In this document: positions 25,044 through 33,000 of the stretch, one piece after another | Layout of the letters: each line of letters begins with the position of its first letter | Numbering within the stretch: the first letter of the stretch is position 1 | NCBI GenBank assembly: GCA_945898055.1 | Contig: CAMDGV010000049.1 | Location: 1-33,000, forward strand | Direction of reading: 5' to 3' | From: Akkermansia muciniphila | Lineage (GTDB): Bacteria > Verrucomicrobiota > Verrucomicrobiia > Limisphaerales > UBA9464 | DNA: 33,000 nt | Position numbers and translations under genes: made by a program | Notes under the pieces: model-generated | The model's input: only the letters and a program-made list of their open reading frames with translations | Told to the model about the DNA's origin: nothing | Databases searched by the model: none

Positions 25044-25880
25044 GTGATTGATGCTCATCAGCACTTTTGGCAACTCAGCCAACCGTTCAACTACGCCTGG
25101 CTCGACAATCCCAGACTGAAACGAATCCGCCAAAATTACCTGCCCGCCGACCTCAAGCCCCATCTCGATGCCATTGGCATTCGCCAGAGTATTTTCGTCC
25201 AGACTCAACATAACGTGGCGGAAAACCGCTGGGTGTTGGAGATGGCGGAACAGCATGAGTTCATCGCAGGCGTGGTAGGCTGGGTTGACCTCGCCAGTCC
25301 AGCCTGCGAAGCACAACTACTGGAATTCAAGGATCACCCCAAGTTCGTTGGCATCCGACACATCACTCACGACGAACCAGACGACAATTTCATCGTGCGT
25401 CCCGACATCGTGAGGGGACTGATGGTTCTCGAAAAACACCGAGTCCCTTTCGACCTCTTGTTCTATGTCAAGCACCTCAAGCACGCCGCGACACTCGGTC
25501 GTTTATTACCCGAATTACCCATGGTCATCGATCACTTGGCCAAACCTCTCATCAAGGACCGCGCTATAGACGATTGGCTCCCTCACCTGCGCGAAGCCGC
25601 GAAATTCCCAAATATTTACTGCAAACTCTCCGGACTCATTACCGAGGCCGACTGGTCGCATTGGAAGGCGCCCGACCTTCAACCCTATATCCACGCTGCG
25701 CTGGAACTCTTTGGACCGAGACGCTGTATGTTCGGCTCGGATTGGCCGGTCTGCGAATTGGCAGGAAGTTATGAACAGGTCTTCACCGCCACTAACGAGG
25801 CCCTCGGATTTCTAACAACCGAGGATCGTGAACAGATTTTCTCTGGCACCGCACGGCGCTTTTACCGCCTCAAGAGTTAG
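25044..25880 (+). CDS. amidohydrolase-2 family lactonase-like hydrolase (COG3618)
   Basis: The 278-residue protein starts with GTG and immediately shows MIDAHQHFW, the HxH metal-binding motif of the amidohydrolase superfamily. Further markers are GIRHITHDEPDDNF, MVIDHLAKP (metal-side His), YCKLSGL and MFGSDWPVC with the catalytic Asp. This set matches COG3618 enzymes such as L-fuconolactone or L-rhamnonolactone hydrolases, which open sugar-acid lactones. No signal peptide, so cytoplasmic. It is the first of three plus-strand genes spaced 30 and 21 bases apart with the DUF1549/DUF1553 and DUF1501 genes. Sugar catabolism is plausible, but the substrate is not certain. Confidence 0.9.
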   Translation: MIDAHQHFWQLSQPFNYAWLDNPRLKRIRQNYLPADLKPHLDAIGIRQSIFVQTQHNVAENRWVLEMAEQHEFIAGVVGWVDLASPACEAQLLEFKDHPKFVGIRHITHDEPDDNFIVRPDIVRGLMVLEKHRVPFDLLFYVKHLKHAATLGRLLPELPMVIDHLAKPLIKDRAIDDWLPHLREAAKFPNIYCKLSGLITEADWSHWKAPDLQPYIHAALELFGPRRCMFGSDWPVCELAGSYEQVFTATNEALGFLTTEDREQIFSGTARRFYRLKS

Positions 25881-25910
25881 TCGCCCGCCCCCCCGCAAAC
25901 CACACTCCAG

Positions 25911-28757
25911 ATGACAGAGCACCTTCCTCCAATGTTTGAACCACTCGAGGAAGATGTTCCGCCAAACTCACGGCAACAGTCGGCATCGGCATTCGGTTTG
26001 CGGCGGCTCGTCGGAGTCGCGGTCACTGCACTCGTCTTGGCGTTAAATTCAGCATCAATTACCTCCCCCGCCTTCGGAGCAGTCGATTACCTCAAGGACA
26101 TCCAACCCTTGGTCCGCAGCCATTGCTCCGCCTGCCACGGGGCCTTGAAGCAGAAAGCCGATCTTCGTCTCGATACCGCGCAATGGATGCTCAAAGGGGG
26201 CAAAAACGGACCAGTCCTGACTCCCGGCACTTCCTCAAACAGTGCGATCATCGCCCGCATATCGACTTCCGATCTTGCGGAGCGAATGCCACCTGAGCAC
26301 GAAGGCGAACCCTTTTCATCCGCCCAGATTCAACTCCTTCGCATTTGGATCGACGAGGGAGCGCACGCCCCCGCCAATGAAGCACCCGAACAAGATCCCA
26401 AAGATCACTGGGCTTTCCGGCCGCGCGTGCAGCCCACGCCGCCCACCGTCCAACACCCCGAGTGGCTCCGCAATCCAATCGATGCGTTCATCGCCGCCCC
26501 GCGGGAGAAGGCCGGGTTGTCGCCCCAACCAGAAGCCCCTCGTGCTACCTTGGTCCGCCGCCTTTACCTCGATCTCATCGGACTCCCCCCGTCTCCGGCG
26601 AACCTCGCTGCCAGCGAATCCGATCACTCGCCCGATTGGTACGAGCAGATTGTCGATCGATTGCTGGAGGATCCTCGCCACGGTGAACGCTGGGCTCGAC
26701 ATTGGATGGATATCTGGCGTTACAGCGATTGGTGGGGATTCGGCGACCAATTGCGCAATAGCCAAAAACATATCTGGCACTGGCGCGACTGGATCATTGA
26801 ATCGCTCAACACTAACATTCTCTACGACGAACTCATCCGGCAGATGCTCGCCGCAGATGAGTTATACCCTGAGGATCTACAAAAATTGCGCGCTACCGGT
26901 TATCTCGCCCGCAACTACTTTCTCTTCAATCGCAATCAATGGCTCGAGGAGACCGTCGAGCATGTGAGCAAAGGGTTCATGGGCCTGACCCTCAATTGCG
27001 CGAAGTGCCATGATCATAAGTTCGACCCGTTGACTCAGGAGGATTTCTACAAACTCCGCGCCTTTTTCGAGCCCTACCACGCACGCATCGACGTCCTGCC
27101 CTCCCAACCGGATCTCGCCCGTGACGGCCTTCCCCGCGCTTACGATGCGCACCCCGAAACCCCAACATACCGATTCATCCGAGGTGAGGAAAATTCTCCT
27201 GACAAAACCAAACTGATCGAGCCAGGTATACCGAAGCTGCTCGCGTTCAAATCCCTCAACATTCAGCCCGTCGCGCTCCCGCGCAGCGCGGCCCAACCGA
27301 GTCGCCGCTCTTGGGTTTTCGATGCCTATCGGGCTCAAGCAAAGGAAACCTTGGTTGGTCAAACTCTTGCCGCCACCGCCACATCCAATCGTCTCGTACA
27401 ACTCAGGTCCAGCGAGTCCTCTAGCCCTCTGCTGGAGGAAACCCGGTTGAATCTTGTGGCTAACCTCGCTGCCGTGGATGTTGCCAGACATCAACTGGAA
27501 TCGGTGGAGGCACGGGCATCGGCTATGCTCGCCAGATGGGCGCGTGAGGATGCCGGTACCAGCACCAACGTCGATCACTCGCTCCTCGCTCAGCAAGAGC
27601 TTTCCGCACGCGAAGCCGCCATCCGTTCTGAACGATCCGTCGCTCGTGCCAAAGCGCAACAATCACTAACTGACGTCGAACTCAGACTCCAACGTAGTGC
27701 AGTCGACAAGCGCGAAGCCGTTGCCAAGGATGTTCAATCGACGCGTGAAGCCCTCACAAAAGCGGATCAAAAACTGGCCGAACCCATCAGAGAACCTGAT
27801 AACTTTACACCTTTAATCGGTACGGCATGGACCCCGACTCGGTTCTTCGATTCGACCAAGGATGATCCCACCCCCGTTTTACACCCCACTAGCACCGGGC
27901 GACGGAAGGCCTTGGCGGAGTGGATCACCGATTCGCAGCATCCTCTCACGGCGCGTGTCGCGGTCAACCACCTCTGGAACCGCCATTTCGGCACACCTCT
28001 TGCCCCCGCTGTTTTTGATTTTGGTCGCAAGGCGGGGACCCCCATCCACACGGAACTCATCGACTGGCTCGCGTGCGATCTGGTTGATAGCGGATGGAAC
28101 CTAAAGCAACTCCACAAACGGATTCTCCTGTCAGCGACTTACCGCATGGATTCGTCGCAAGCCACTACAGGCGCCAACCAGACCCGCGATCCCGACAACC
28201 AATTATGGTGGTATCGCCCGGCCATTCGACTCGAGGCGGAAACAGTCCGAGACTCCATCTTGTACCTCTCAGAGGCTCTCGATCTTCAACACGGCGGCCC
28301 ATCTATTCCTGCCTCCGATCAAGCCGCATCCAAGCGACGGAGTCTTTATTTTTATCATTCCAACAACGACCGCAATCTCTTCCTGACCACCTTCGACGCT
28401 GCCAACGTCAAGGAATGTTACCGGCGCGATCAAACCATTGTCCCGCATCAAGCGCTCGCCCTAGCAAATAGCGAATTAACCTTGAGTGCTTCCGAACGTA
28501 TCTCGTCAAGGATAGAGCAATCGTTACCGCGACCCGATTCCTCCCCATCCGATGACTCTGGATTCATCCGACTCGCCTTCAAAACCGTGCTCGGCCTCAA
28601 CGCCAGCAAGGCAGAGATCACCGCGTGTATAAAGTCACTTCAAGCATGGCGCACCTTGCCTGAAAATAAACCCTCCTCCGCAGCCCAACCGGAACTCGCC
28701 CGAGCTCACCTCGTCTGGGCACTGCTCAATCACACGGATTTCGTCACGCTCCGTTGA
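25911..28757 (+). CDS. PSCyt1-DUF1549-DUF1553 cytochrome-type protein
   Basis: The 948-residue protein is a typical large Planctomycetota/Verrucomicrobiota exported protein. After a 30-residue hydrophilic start comes a signal-like segment (VGVAVTALVLALNSASITS). Then follow a PSCyt1 c-type cytochrome domain with haem motif CSACH (Cys72-Cys75-His76) and likely axial Met in RMPPEHEGEP, and a DUF1549 domain from about 190 with LDLIGLPPSP and a second CAKCH (363-367) in LNCAKCHDHKFDPL. A coiled-coil-rich insert (about 480-640) precedes the C-terminal DUF1553 domain (about 660-945: HPLTARVAVNHLWNRHFG, LLSATYRMDSSQ). It is followed after 21 bases by the DUF1501 partner. Role in periplasmic electron transfer linked to polysaccharide or sugar-acid degradation is only inferred. 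Confidence 0.93.
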   Translation: MTEHLPPMFEPLEEDVPPNSRQQSASAFGLRRLVGVAVTALVLALNSASITSPAFGAVDYLKDIQPLVRSHCSACHGALKQKADLRLDTAQWMLKGGKNGPVLTPGTSSNSAIIARISTSDLAERMPPEHEGEPFSSAQIQLLRIWIDEGAHAPANEAPEQDPKDHWAFRPRVQPTPPTVQHPEWLRNPIDAFIAAPREKAGLSPQPEAPRATLVRRLYLDLIGLPPSPANLAASESDHSPDWYEQIVDRLLEDPRHGERWARHWMDIWRYSDWWGFGDQLRNSQKHIWHWRDWIIESLNTNILYDELIRQMLAADELYPEDLQKLRATGYLARNYFLFNRNQWLEETVEHVSKGFMGLTLNCAKCHDHKFDPLTQEDFYKLRAFFEPYHARIDVLPSQPDLARDGLPRAYDAHPETPTYRFIRGEENSPDKTKLIEPGIPKLLAFKSLNIQPVALPRSAAQPSRRSWVFDAYRAQAKETLVGQTLAATATSNRLVQLRSSESSSPLLEETRLNLVANLAAVDVARHQLESVEARASAMLARWAREDAGTSTNVDHSLLAQQELSAREAAIRSERSVARAKAQQSLTDVELRLQRSAVDKREAVAKDVQSTREALTKADQKLAEPIREPDNFTPLIGTAWTPTRFFDSTKDDPTPVLHPTSTGRRKALAEWITDSQHPLTARVAVNHLWNRHFGTPLAPAVFDFGRKAGTPIHTELIDWLACDLVDSGWNLKQLHKRILLSATYRMDSSQATTGANQTRDPDNQLWWYRPAIRLEAETVRDSILYLSEALDLQHGGPSIPASDQAASKRRSLYFYHSNNDRNLFLTTFDAANVKECYRRDQTIVPHQALALANSELTLSASERISSRIEQSLPRPDSSPSDDSGFIRLAFKTVLGLNASKAEITACIKSLQAWRTLPENKPSSAAQPELARAHLVWALLNHTDFVTLR

Positions 28758-28778
28758 CGCACCTAAATTTCCTAACCC

Positions 28779-30242
28779 ATGAAGCCGCCCCACTTTTTTC
28801 CATTCGACCCTCAGATCCAGCCGCGCCGCCGGTTTTTGGCTGATCTCGGCATGGGCTTTACAGGGCTTGCGCTCGGCGCACTTCTCCAGCGAGAGGCCCG
28901 AGCCAATCCGGACTTATGGACCCCGCCCACCGGTCGCCCTCATTTCGCGCCCAAAGCCAAAAATGTCATTTGGCTGTTCATGAATGGCGGCGTCAGTCAC
29001 ATGGAAAGTTTCGACCCAAAACCGATGCTGACGAAGTACGCGGGGAAGACCATCGCCGAAACACCGTTTGCCAGCGTCCAAGATCCCAAAAAACTCGCCC
29101 TCGAACGGCTTGTCGTTCCCGACGCCAATGGCAATCAGCGCAACACACTTTATCCGCTCCAAATCGGCTTCAAGAAGCATGGCCAATGCGGTATGGAAAT
29201 TAGCGATTGGTTCCCGCATATCGCCCAGCACGCTGACAAACTGGCCCTCGTTCGATCCCTCTGGACCACAGACAGCAATCATGGAGCTCAGACGCAGTTT
29301 CACTCCGGACGCCACCAGAACGACGGAGATTTCCCAAACCTCGGCGCCTGGATTCATTACGGACTCGGTTCGCTCAACGAGAACCTGCCTCAGTTCATTT
29401 CCATGGGCACGCGTGAGTATTGGAACAAGCGCGATGGCCATTACCTCGGCCCCGCACATGACGCCGTGCCGCTCCGGATCGATCCCGCCAATCCACTTGA
29501 TTTTGGCCGAGCCGAGAAGCCCTTCTCAGTCGCGGCTCAAGGAATCGGATTAAACTTAATCCAAGAACTAAACCAACTGCGCGGAATCGAATACCCCAAT
29601 GATCTCGCGACCGCCGCACGCATTGCTTCCTATGAGCTCGCCTTCCGAATGCAGCAATCTGTGCCGGGCGTCGTCGATCTGGGGAAGGAATCCGAAGCTA
29701 CCAAGGCTCTTTACGGCCTCAATAAACCACATTGCCGCGAGTTCGGCATGCAACTCCTCGCCGCTCGCCGCTTTGTCGAACAAGGAGTTCGGTTCATCCA
29801 GATCCAACATGGCGGTGGTGGCGCAGGCGCTTGGGATGCCCACGGTGCACTCAAAGCCAATCACACCGGTAACGCACTGGCCGTCGATCAACCCGTCGGT
29901 GGCCTCCTGGCCGACCTCCACCAACGCGGGCTCCTCGACGAGACCCTCGTCGTCTTTGCCACCGAGTTCGGACGAACTCCTGGCACTCAAGGATCGGACG
30001 GTCGCGATCATCATATCTTTGGATTCAGTGTCTGGATGGCCGGCGGCGGACTCAAACGTGGTATTGTTCATGGGGCTACCGATGAAATCGGGTTCCACGC
30101 CACGGAAAACCGCCACTACGTCACCGACATCCACGCCACGATCCTCCACCAGCTCGGCCTCGATTCCCGCAAGTTAGAAATTCCCGGTCGCAAACGACTC
30201 GAAATCGATCACGGCAAACCCATCCAAGAGATCATCGCGTGA
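28779..30242 (+). CDS. DUF1501 protein, Tat-exported
   Basis: The 487-residue protein carries a twin-arginine signal ([21 protein letters not shown], residues 16-36), so it is exported folded. The mature part has the alkaline-phosphatase-like DUF1501 fold: [86 protein letters not shown] and [11 protein letters not shown]. The Asp/His residues in these blocks match the metal-site positions of the phosphatase/sulfatase superfamily. DUF1501 genes are the near-constant partner of DUF1553 genes, as here. Its enzymatic activity is not established. Confidence 0.94.
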   Translation: MKPPHFFPFDPQIQPRRRFLADLGMGFTGLALGALLQREARANPDLWTPPTGRPHFAPKAKNVIWLFMNGGVSHMESFDPKPMLTKYAGKTIAETPFASVQDPKKLALERLVVPDANGNQRNTLYPLQIGFKKHGQCGMEISDWFPHIAQHADKLALVRSLWTTDSNHGAQTQFHSGRHQNDGDFPNLGAWIHYGLGSLNENLPQFISMGTREYWNKRDGHYLGPAHDAVPLRIDPANPLDFGRAEKPFSVAAQGIGLNLIQELNQLRGIEYPNDLATAARIASYELAFRMQQSVPGVVDLGKESEATKALYGLNKPHCREFGMQLLAARRFVEQGVRFIQIQHGGGGAGAWDAHGALKANHTGNALAVDQPVGGLLADLHQRGLLDETLVVFATEFGRTPGTQGSDGRDHHIFGFSVWMAGGGLKRGIVHGATDEIGFHATENRHYVTDIHATILHQLGLDSRKLEIPGRKRLEIDHGKPIQEIIA

Positions 30243-30622
30243 ATTAAAACACCGTTCCTAAAAAGCGAAAGAGGTGGAGAATCGGGGCGCGTCGCTGCTT
30301 CTCCTGTCCGATTCTTGACCTCAAAATCAAAATCAAATACCTGTGAGGTAAAAGGGGCTCACTGATCGCAAGGGGTTACGGATTTAAATTTGGGGGCAAG
30401 GTTGAAGAACTTCTGGTGGAGCCTTCCACGTGCAACAAACCCCGCCCTTGCTGAACTCCTGCCCCAGAACTGGAAACCGGCGGAAGCCTAATCCGGTCGG
30501 TCAATCCTGACTTGTCCACCGCCTTCGAACTCGGAAGATCGCCCTGTTTCCAACAAGGGAACTAGGGTACTCAGCGAACGTTTACCCTTTTGACTCACCA
30601 AAAAAAGCGAACTCTCCAAAAG
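30243..30622. other. intergenic region between convergent genes
   Basis: No gene was seen. A perfect seven-base inverted repeat, GAATCGG (30279-30285) and CCGATTC (30308-30314) with a 22-base loop, lies 37 bases after the DUF1501 stop. It might act in termination or RNA processing, but it lacks a T-run. The rest is unremarkable. Confidence 0.45.
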
Positions 30623-31060
30623 CTAATCTCTTGGCGACAATTCACCTTCTGCTTTGCCTCCTGCTATCTCCTCTGGCGTATCAGGCAGAGAGGCTTGCCC
30701 GGTTGACTTGGCAATCGCCTCCCTTAATTGGGATCTCACTGCATACCGATGCTTCGGTGTGATCGTAAATTTCCGAAAAACTCCACTCTTCCGCTCCAAA
30801 ACTAACATCCGATGAGCATCCCAATAGGTCGTCCTCCAATTCTCTGATTCCATCCAACGCAGATCTCTTCGAGGCATTCGTACCGAAGAAATATCGGCAA
30901 ACCGAATACGCCTCAGGGTCAATCGACCGATCATCACTCGGAACGAGTCACGCCCAATCACGTAATTAAACCTCGACGCAACCACCGTCCGCCAAATCAA
31001 CCAAATCATTCCTAGACCCGTCACCGAAGCTAAAAACTCTAGTACAATTCGCCGATCCAT
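30623..31060 (-). CDS. small membrane-anchored protein with PH-like domain (hypothetical)
   Basis: I chose the ATG at 31060, one base after the TAA (31064-31062) of the preceding gene. The longer frame from 31111 would overlap that gene by 50 bases. The 145-residue product has one N-terminal transmembrane helix (LEFLASVTGLGMIWLIWRTVV), then a compact basic domain (FNYVIGRDSFRVMIGRLTLRRIRFADISSVRMPRR, LVLERKSGVFRKFTITPKHRYAVRSQL). Its strand-rich pattern with a final helix recalls bacterial PH-like domains. A charged disordered tail follows. Function unknown. It appears to be the last gene of a minus-strand run from 32405. Confidence 0.7.
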   Translation of the reverse strand: MDRRIVLEFLASVTGLGMIWLIWRTVVASRFNYVIGRDSFRVMIGRLTLRRIRFADISSVRMPRRDLRWMESENWRTTYWDAHRMLVLERKSGVFRKFTITPKHRYAVRSQLREAIAKSTGQASLPDTPEEIAGGKAEGELSPRD

Positions 31061-31061
31061 A

Positions 31062-31442
31062 TTAGGCGGCCCTCCCTGCCCAAAGGAGGAGTATGGGAAC
31101 CAGAATACCACCCAGCAAACACAATGCGACCGTCCACGGGCCCTTCGAAAAACGGAAGGCCAAAACCACCCCCAAACCGGTAGTCACTAATAACGCCGCC
31201 GACATAACAACCACCAAGGCTTGAAACAACTTCGGCGATGAGGGCTTCCGGATCTCGGTGTCCCCAGGGTAAATCTGATCCGTATGCACAACCCTTAACT
31301 TCTGCACCAAAGTCTCTGCCTCACTGGTGGACTTCAATCGCTCGATGTTCACTGTCTGATACCAACCAGTCCCAATGAAAAAAACGAGCATCGGCGTAAA
31401 AAAAACCCCTAGAAAAAGATGGGCTTGGCGAAGTCGTTTCAT
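31062..31442 (-). CDS. small membrane protein, PepSY-TM-like N-terminus (hypothetical)
   Basis: The 126-residue protein has three hydrophobic stretches: one at 8-28 (LFLGVFFTPMLVFFIGTGWYQ) and two near the C-terminus (ALVVVMSAALLVTTGLGVVLA and TVALCLLGGILVPILLLWA). The opening RLRQAHLFLGVFFTPMLVFFIGTG resembles the first helix of PepSY-associated TM proteins, but the PepSY domain itself is absent. Start is ATG 31442; the LysM gene ends 31 bases upstream. A role in envelope or metal-redox handling would be speculation. Confidence 0.72.
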   Translation of the reverse strand: MKRLRQAHLFLGVFFTPMLVFFIGTGWYQTVNIERLKSTSEAETLVQKLRVVHTDQIYPGDTEIRKPSSPKLFQALVVVMSAALLVTTGLGVVLAFRFSKGPWTVALCLLGGILVPILLLWAGRAA

Positions 31443-31473
31443 TCAATCCTCTTTTCGCTCAGGTGGATTGGGA

Positions 31474-32136
31474 TCATTTGATCACCGGAATCTTGACTTT
31501 CCTGCCCGGAACCATCCGGTCTGGATTCAACTTAGGATTGGCCTCCAATACATGCTTCAATCGCACCTTCATTGAGTAGATCTTATTATACTGGGCCATA
31601 ATCTCGCCCAAAGTCTGCCCCGCCTCAATCACGTGCTCGTAGGACTCGTAATTCGCCGGTAACAGAGACTTGGATTCAGGTACCAGCTTCGCTCCTTCGC
31701 CCTCGTCACTCGTCGCTTCTCCCTTTGGTTTGCCTCCTTTACCGATGTTTTTTTCTGGCTTCAAAGGGGCAGGAGGCAACGAGGGCGGGGGCAAATCCGC
31801 CAACCTTTTTAATTGATTGATCACCTTATCGTTATCCTCTTGGCGCCGCTTATCGAGATCCCGGAGTTGTTCAACCACCTTCTTCAACTGATCCTGACTT
31901 ACTGCCTCTTTGACCGAAGAAACAGCCGAATTACGCACGTCCCCAATCTGTGCCCGCAATTCCGCTAAGGAAGCTTCCAATCGTTGAACCCGAGCCCGCA
32001 ACCGTTCGCCGTCTTCCTCAGATTGCTGAAAACGGGTCTGCATTTGACGGAAATCCTCCTGAGTTAGTTCGGCTCGACCCATCGACGTCGACAGCAGCAT
32101 CACGGCTAAAATTAGAAACAAAGACGGTCTACTCAT
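31474..32136 (-). CDS. secreted coiled-coil LysM-domain protein
   Basis: The 220-residue protein has a signal peptide (MSRPSLFLILAVMLLSTSMGRA), a long charged coiled-coil (about 25-110) with heptads such as RLRARVQRLEASLAELRAQI, and a Pro/Lys/Gly-rich linker (113-155). A C-terminal LysM-like domain starts HVIEAGQTLGEIMAQYN and ends NPDRMVPGRKVKIPV (about 165-218). LysM binds peptidoglycan, so it probably sits in the periplasm anchored to the wall. Its ATG overlaps the TAA of the upstream small ORF by one base (TAATG at 32138-32134), which suggests an operon. Confidence 0.88.
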   Translation of the reverse strand: MSRPSLFLILAVMLLSTSMGRAELTQEDFRQMQTRFQQSEEDGERLRARVQRLEASLAELRAQIGDVRNSAVSSVKEAVSQDQLKKVVEQLRDLDKRRQEDNDKVINQLKRLADLPPPSLPPAPLKPEKNIGKGGKPKGEATSDEGEGAKLVPESKSLLPANYESYEHVIEAGQTLGEIMAQYNKIYSMKVRLKHVLEANPKLNPDRMVPGRKVKIPVIK

Positions 32137-32405
32137 TATTTATCCCTATTTACCAACCTTCCCCATTTTGCCGCAAGTCTGAGTTTATCTTCGGTCTGTA
32201 AATCTTTAGTGGCGAACTCCCTATAAGATCCGACTTGAAATCCTTCTCCATCGACCACCGAACCAAGAGCCGTAGCCCAGCCCTCGCCGAAAGTATTAGC
32301 CAAAACTCGCCTCATCTTCGCCTCCAGCCAAGACCGCGATTCTGGCAGCACTAGCCCTCTCCGCTCGCTCACCGGTTCACCCCGACCGACACCTCTGGGC
32401 GCCAC
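32136..32405 (-). CDS. hypothetical small protein, possibly 5'-truncated
   Basis: This frame starts at GTG 32405 with an alternative ATG at 32315, and it ends in TAA overlapping the LysM ATG. The C-terminal half (NTFGEGWATALGSVVDGEGF, then FATKDLQTEDKLRLAAKWGRLVN) reads like a real small protein. The N-terminal half is Arg/Gly-rich and less convincing. An upstream in-frame TAG lies about 30 bases before the GTG. The IS91-type transposase begins 174 bp away on the other strand, so the original 5' end may have been lost. Family not recognised; the tight TAATG junction supports its being translated. Confidence 0.5.
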   Translation of the reverse strand: MAPRGVGRGEPVSERRGLVLPESRSWLEAKMRRVLANTFGEGWATALGSVVDGEGFQVGSYREFATKDLQTEDKLRLAAKWGRLVNRDK

Positions 32406-32578
32406 TCGCCCATTCCCCAGCAGACTCTCGCCCTGCTATTCATCTGATTTGCCTAACCCATTTCGAAAAGACTCCACCTCACTCTAACTCCCGTTTACCT
32501 CAACCCACCTCAATCAGTTTCCCCTCTCTATCCCCTTCGCAAAGCCCTCCCTCACCCTTTCCCACCTTTTGCTTTTTC
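32406..32578. other. pyrimidine-rich upstream region of the IS91-type element
   Basis: The plus strand is strongly C/T-rich from about 32480 to 32577 and contains no coding frame. It probably includes the left terminal region of the IS91-family element, but no boundary sequence could be defined. No ribosome-binding site is visible before the transposase ATG. Confidence 0.4.
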
Positions 32579-33000
32579 ATGAAAACCTATCGTTGCCGTA
32601 ACCCACGCAAATCCCCCGTTTGGAACTGCGTCCAGCGTCATCGCAACACCTTTGTCCAAGACTATTCCAAAAACCATCTCTCTCAATTCGGTCCCCTCCG
32701 GCCCGTCGTTTCAGATGTCTTCGAAAAATACCTCAACTGCGGTATCCTCGATCGCGGCTTTGCCCGCATTCGTTGCGATCACTGCAATCACGAGTACCTC
32801 CTCGCTTTTTCCTGCAAAAGTCGATGGTTTTGCCCCTCCTGCCATCAGCGAAAAGTCCTTTCTACCTCCTCACATCTGGTCGATCATGTCCTCCTTCCCG
32901 TCCCCCATCGCCACGTCGTTCTTGCTCTCCCTAAACTCATTCGATCCTTCTTCCTACGAAACCGCGGACTGCTCAAACTCCTCTGCACCGTCGCTCAAAA
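32579..33000 (+). mobile_element. IS91-family transposase (5' 140 codons; runs off the right edge)
   Basis: A frame from ATG 32579 stays open to the last base. It shows the N-terminal zinc-binding domain of IS91/ISCR transposases: RCDHCNHEYLLAFSCKSRWF followed by CPSCHQRKV, i.e. two CxxC pairs with intervening Cys. PHRHVVLALPKLIRSFF then follows, matching the family segment that reads (V)P(Y/H)RH(V/W)V..(L)P..LR. The catalytic tyrosines and HUH motif lie beyond the window. These Y-type rolling-circle enzymes move single-ended and do not create target duplications. No sign of decay is seen in the visible part, unlike the other mobile elements in the window. Confidence 0.9.

Noticed and set aside
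26877-27662. A 261-codon minus-strand frame inside the DUF1553-type gene
   Set aside because: Shadow of a well-defined 948-residue gene; no domain of its own.
7100-30622. A second copy of the tRNA-Arg 3' end as a right attachment site
   Set aside because: I scanned the larger non-coding gaps for the T-arm and acceptor sequence and saw no copy; a computed search could still find a degenerate one.
1-33000. CRISPR arrays, rRNA genes and riboswitches
   Set aside because: No regularly spaced repeats, no rRNA-like sequence and no recognisable riboswitch core (for example SAH or SAM type upstream of the ArsR-methyltransferase gene) were seen.

Overview
The window looks like a chromosomal segment from a Verrucomicrobiota-type bacterium (the PVC group), though no species can be named from it. 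The pointers are a DUF1549/DUF1553 cytochrome-type protein directly followed by a Tat-exported DUF1501 protein, a prepilin-type protein with a terminal H-x-DG-like motif, a CGCC-containing sialidase-like protein, a GH57/DUF4912 glycogen pair, a DUF985 cupin, and start codons that mostly lack clear Shine-Dalgarno sequences.

Left part (1-7180) is a scar zone. It opens with the 3' half of a tRNA-Arg(CCT). A tyrosine recombinase wrecked by several stops and frameshifts follows, then a small frameshifted gene that was once ATGA-coupled to it. Next come an intact fpg-like DNA glycosylase, a deleted integrase-core transposase, a serine hydrolase whose last codons are antisense transposase sequence, and a 5'-truncated gene remnant. 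After that lies a compact partner-switching (stressosome-like) module: a PAS-PAS-STAS protein of RsbR type, an RsbT-type kinase, and a truncated RsbX/SpoIIE-type phosphatase remnant in the same frame as rsbT. No rsbS is present. The module is bracketed by two imperfect 31-33 bp direct repeats (4988-5018 and 7147-7179), which is the most unusual structural feature of the window.

Middle part (7175-17437) looks like resident chromosome. It carries a CPA2 cation:proton antiporter; a glycogen locus made of a GH57 branching enzyme translationally coupled to a DUF4912 protein, and glgC further along; two overlapping SAM methyltransferases; the tpiA-secG pair; and a GT4 glycosyltransferase divergent from glgC. 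Next (17525-21254) are an ArsR-methyltransferase fusion, a type II pseudopilin-like protein, a possible secreted-peptide remnant and a membrane-anchored sialidase-fold protein.

Right part (21630-33000) has a small lipoprotein, a Gfo/Idh/MocA oxidoreductase with a DUF985 cupin, and a decayed DUF4338 gene inside a long non-coding stretch. A probable three-gene operon follows (amidohydrolase, di-haem-motif DUF1549/DUF1553 protein, DUF1501 protein). Then a minus-strand run of small envelope proteins (short ORF, LysM protein, PepSY-TM-like protein, PH-like protein) leads to an IS91-family transposase that runs off the right edge.
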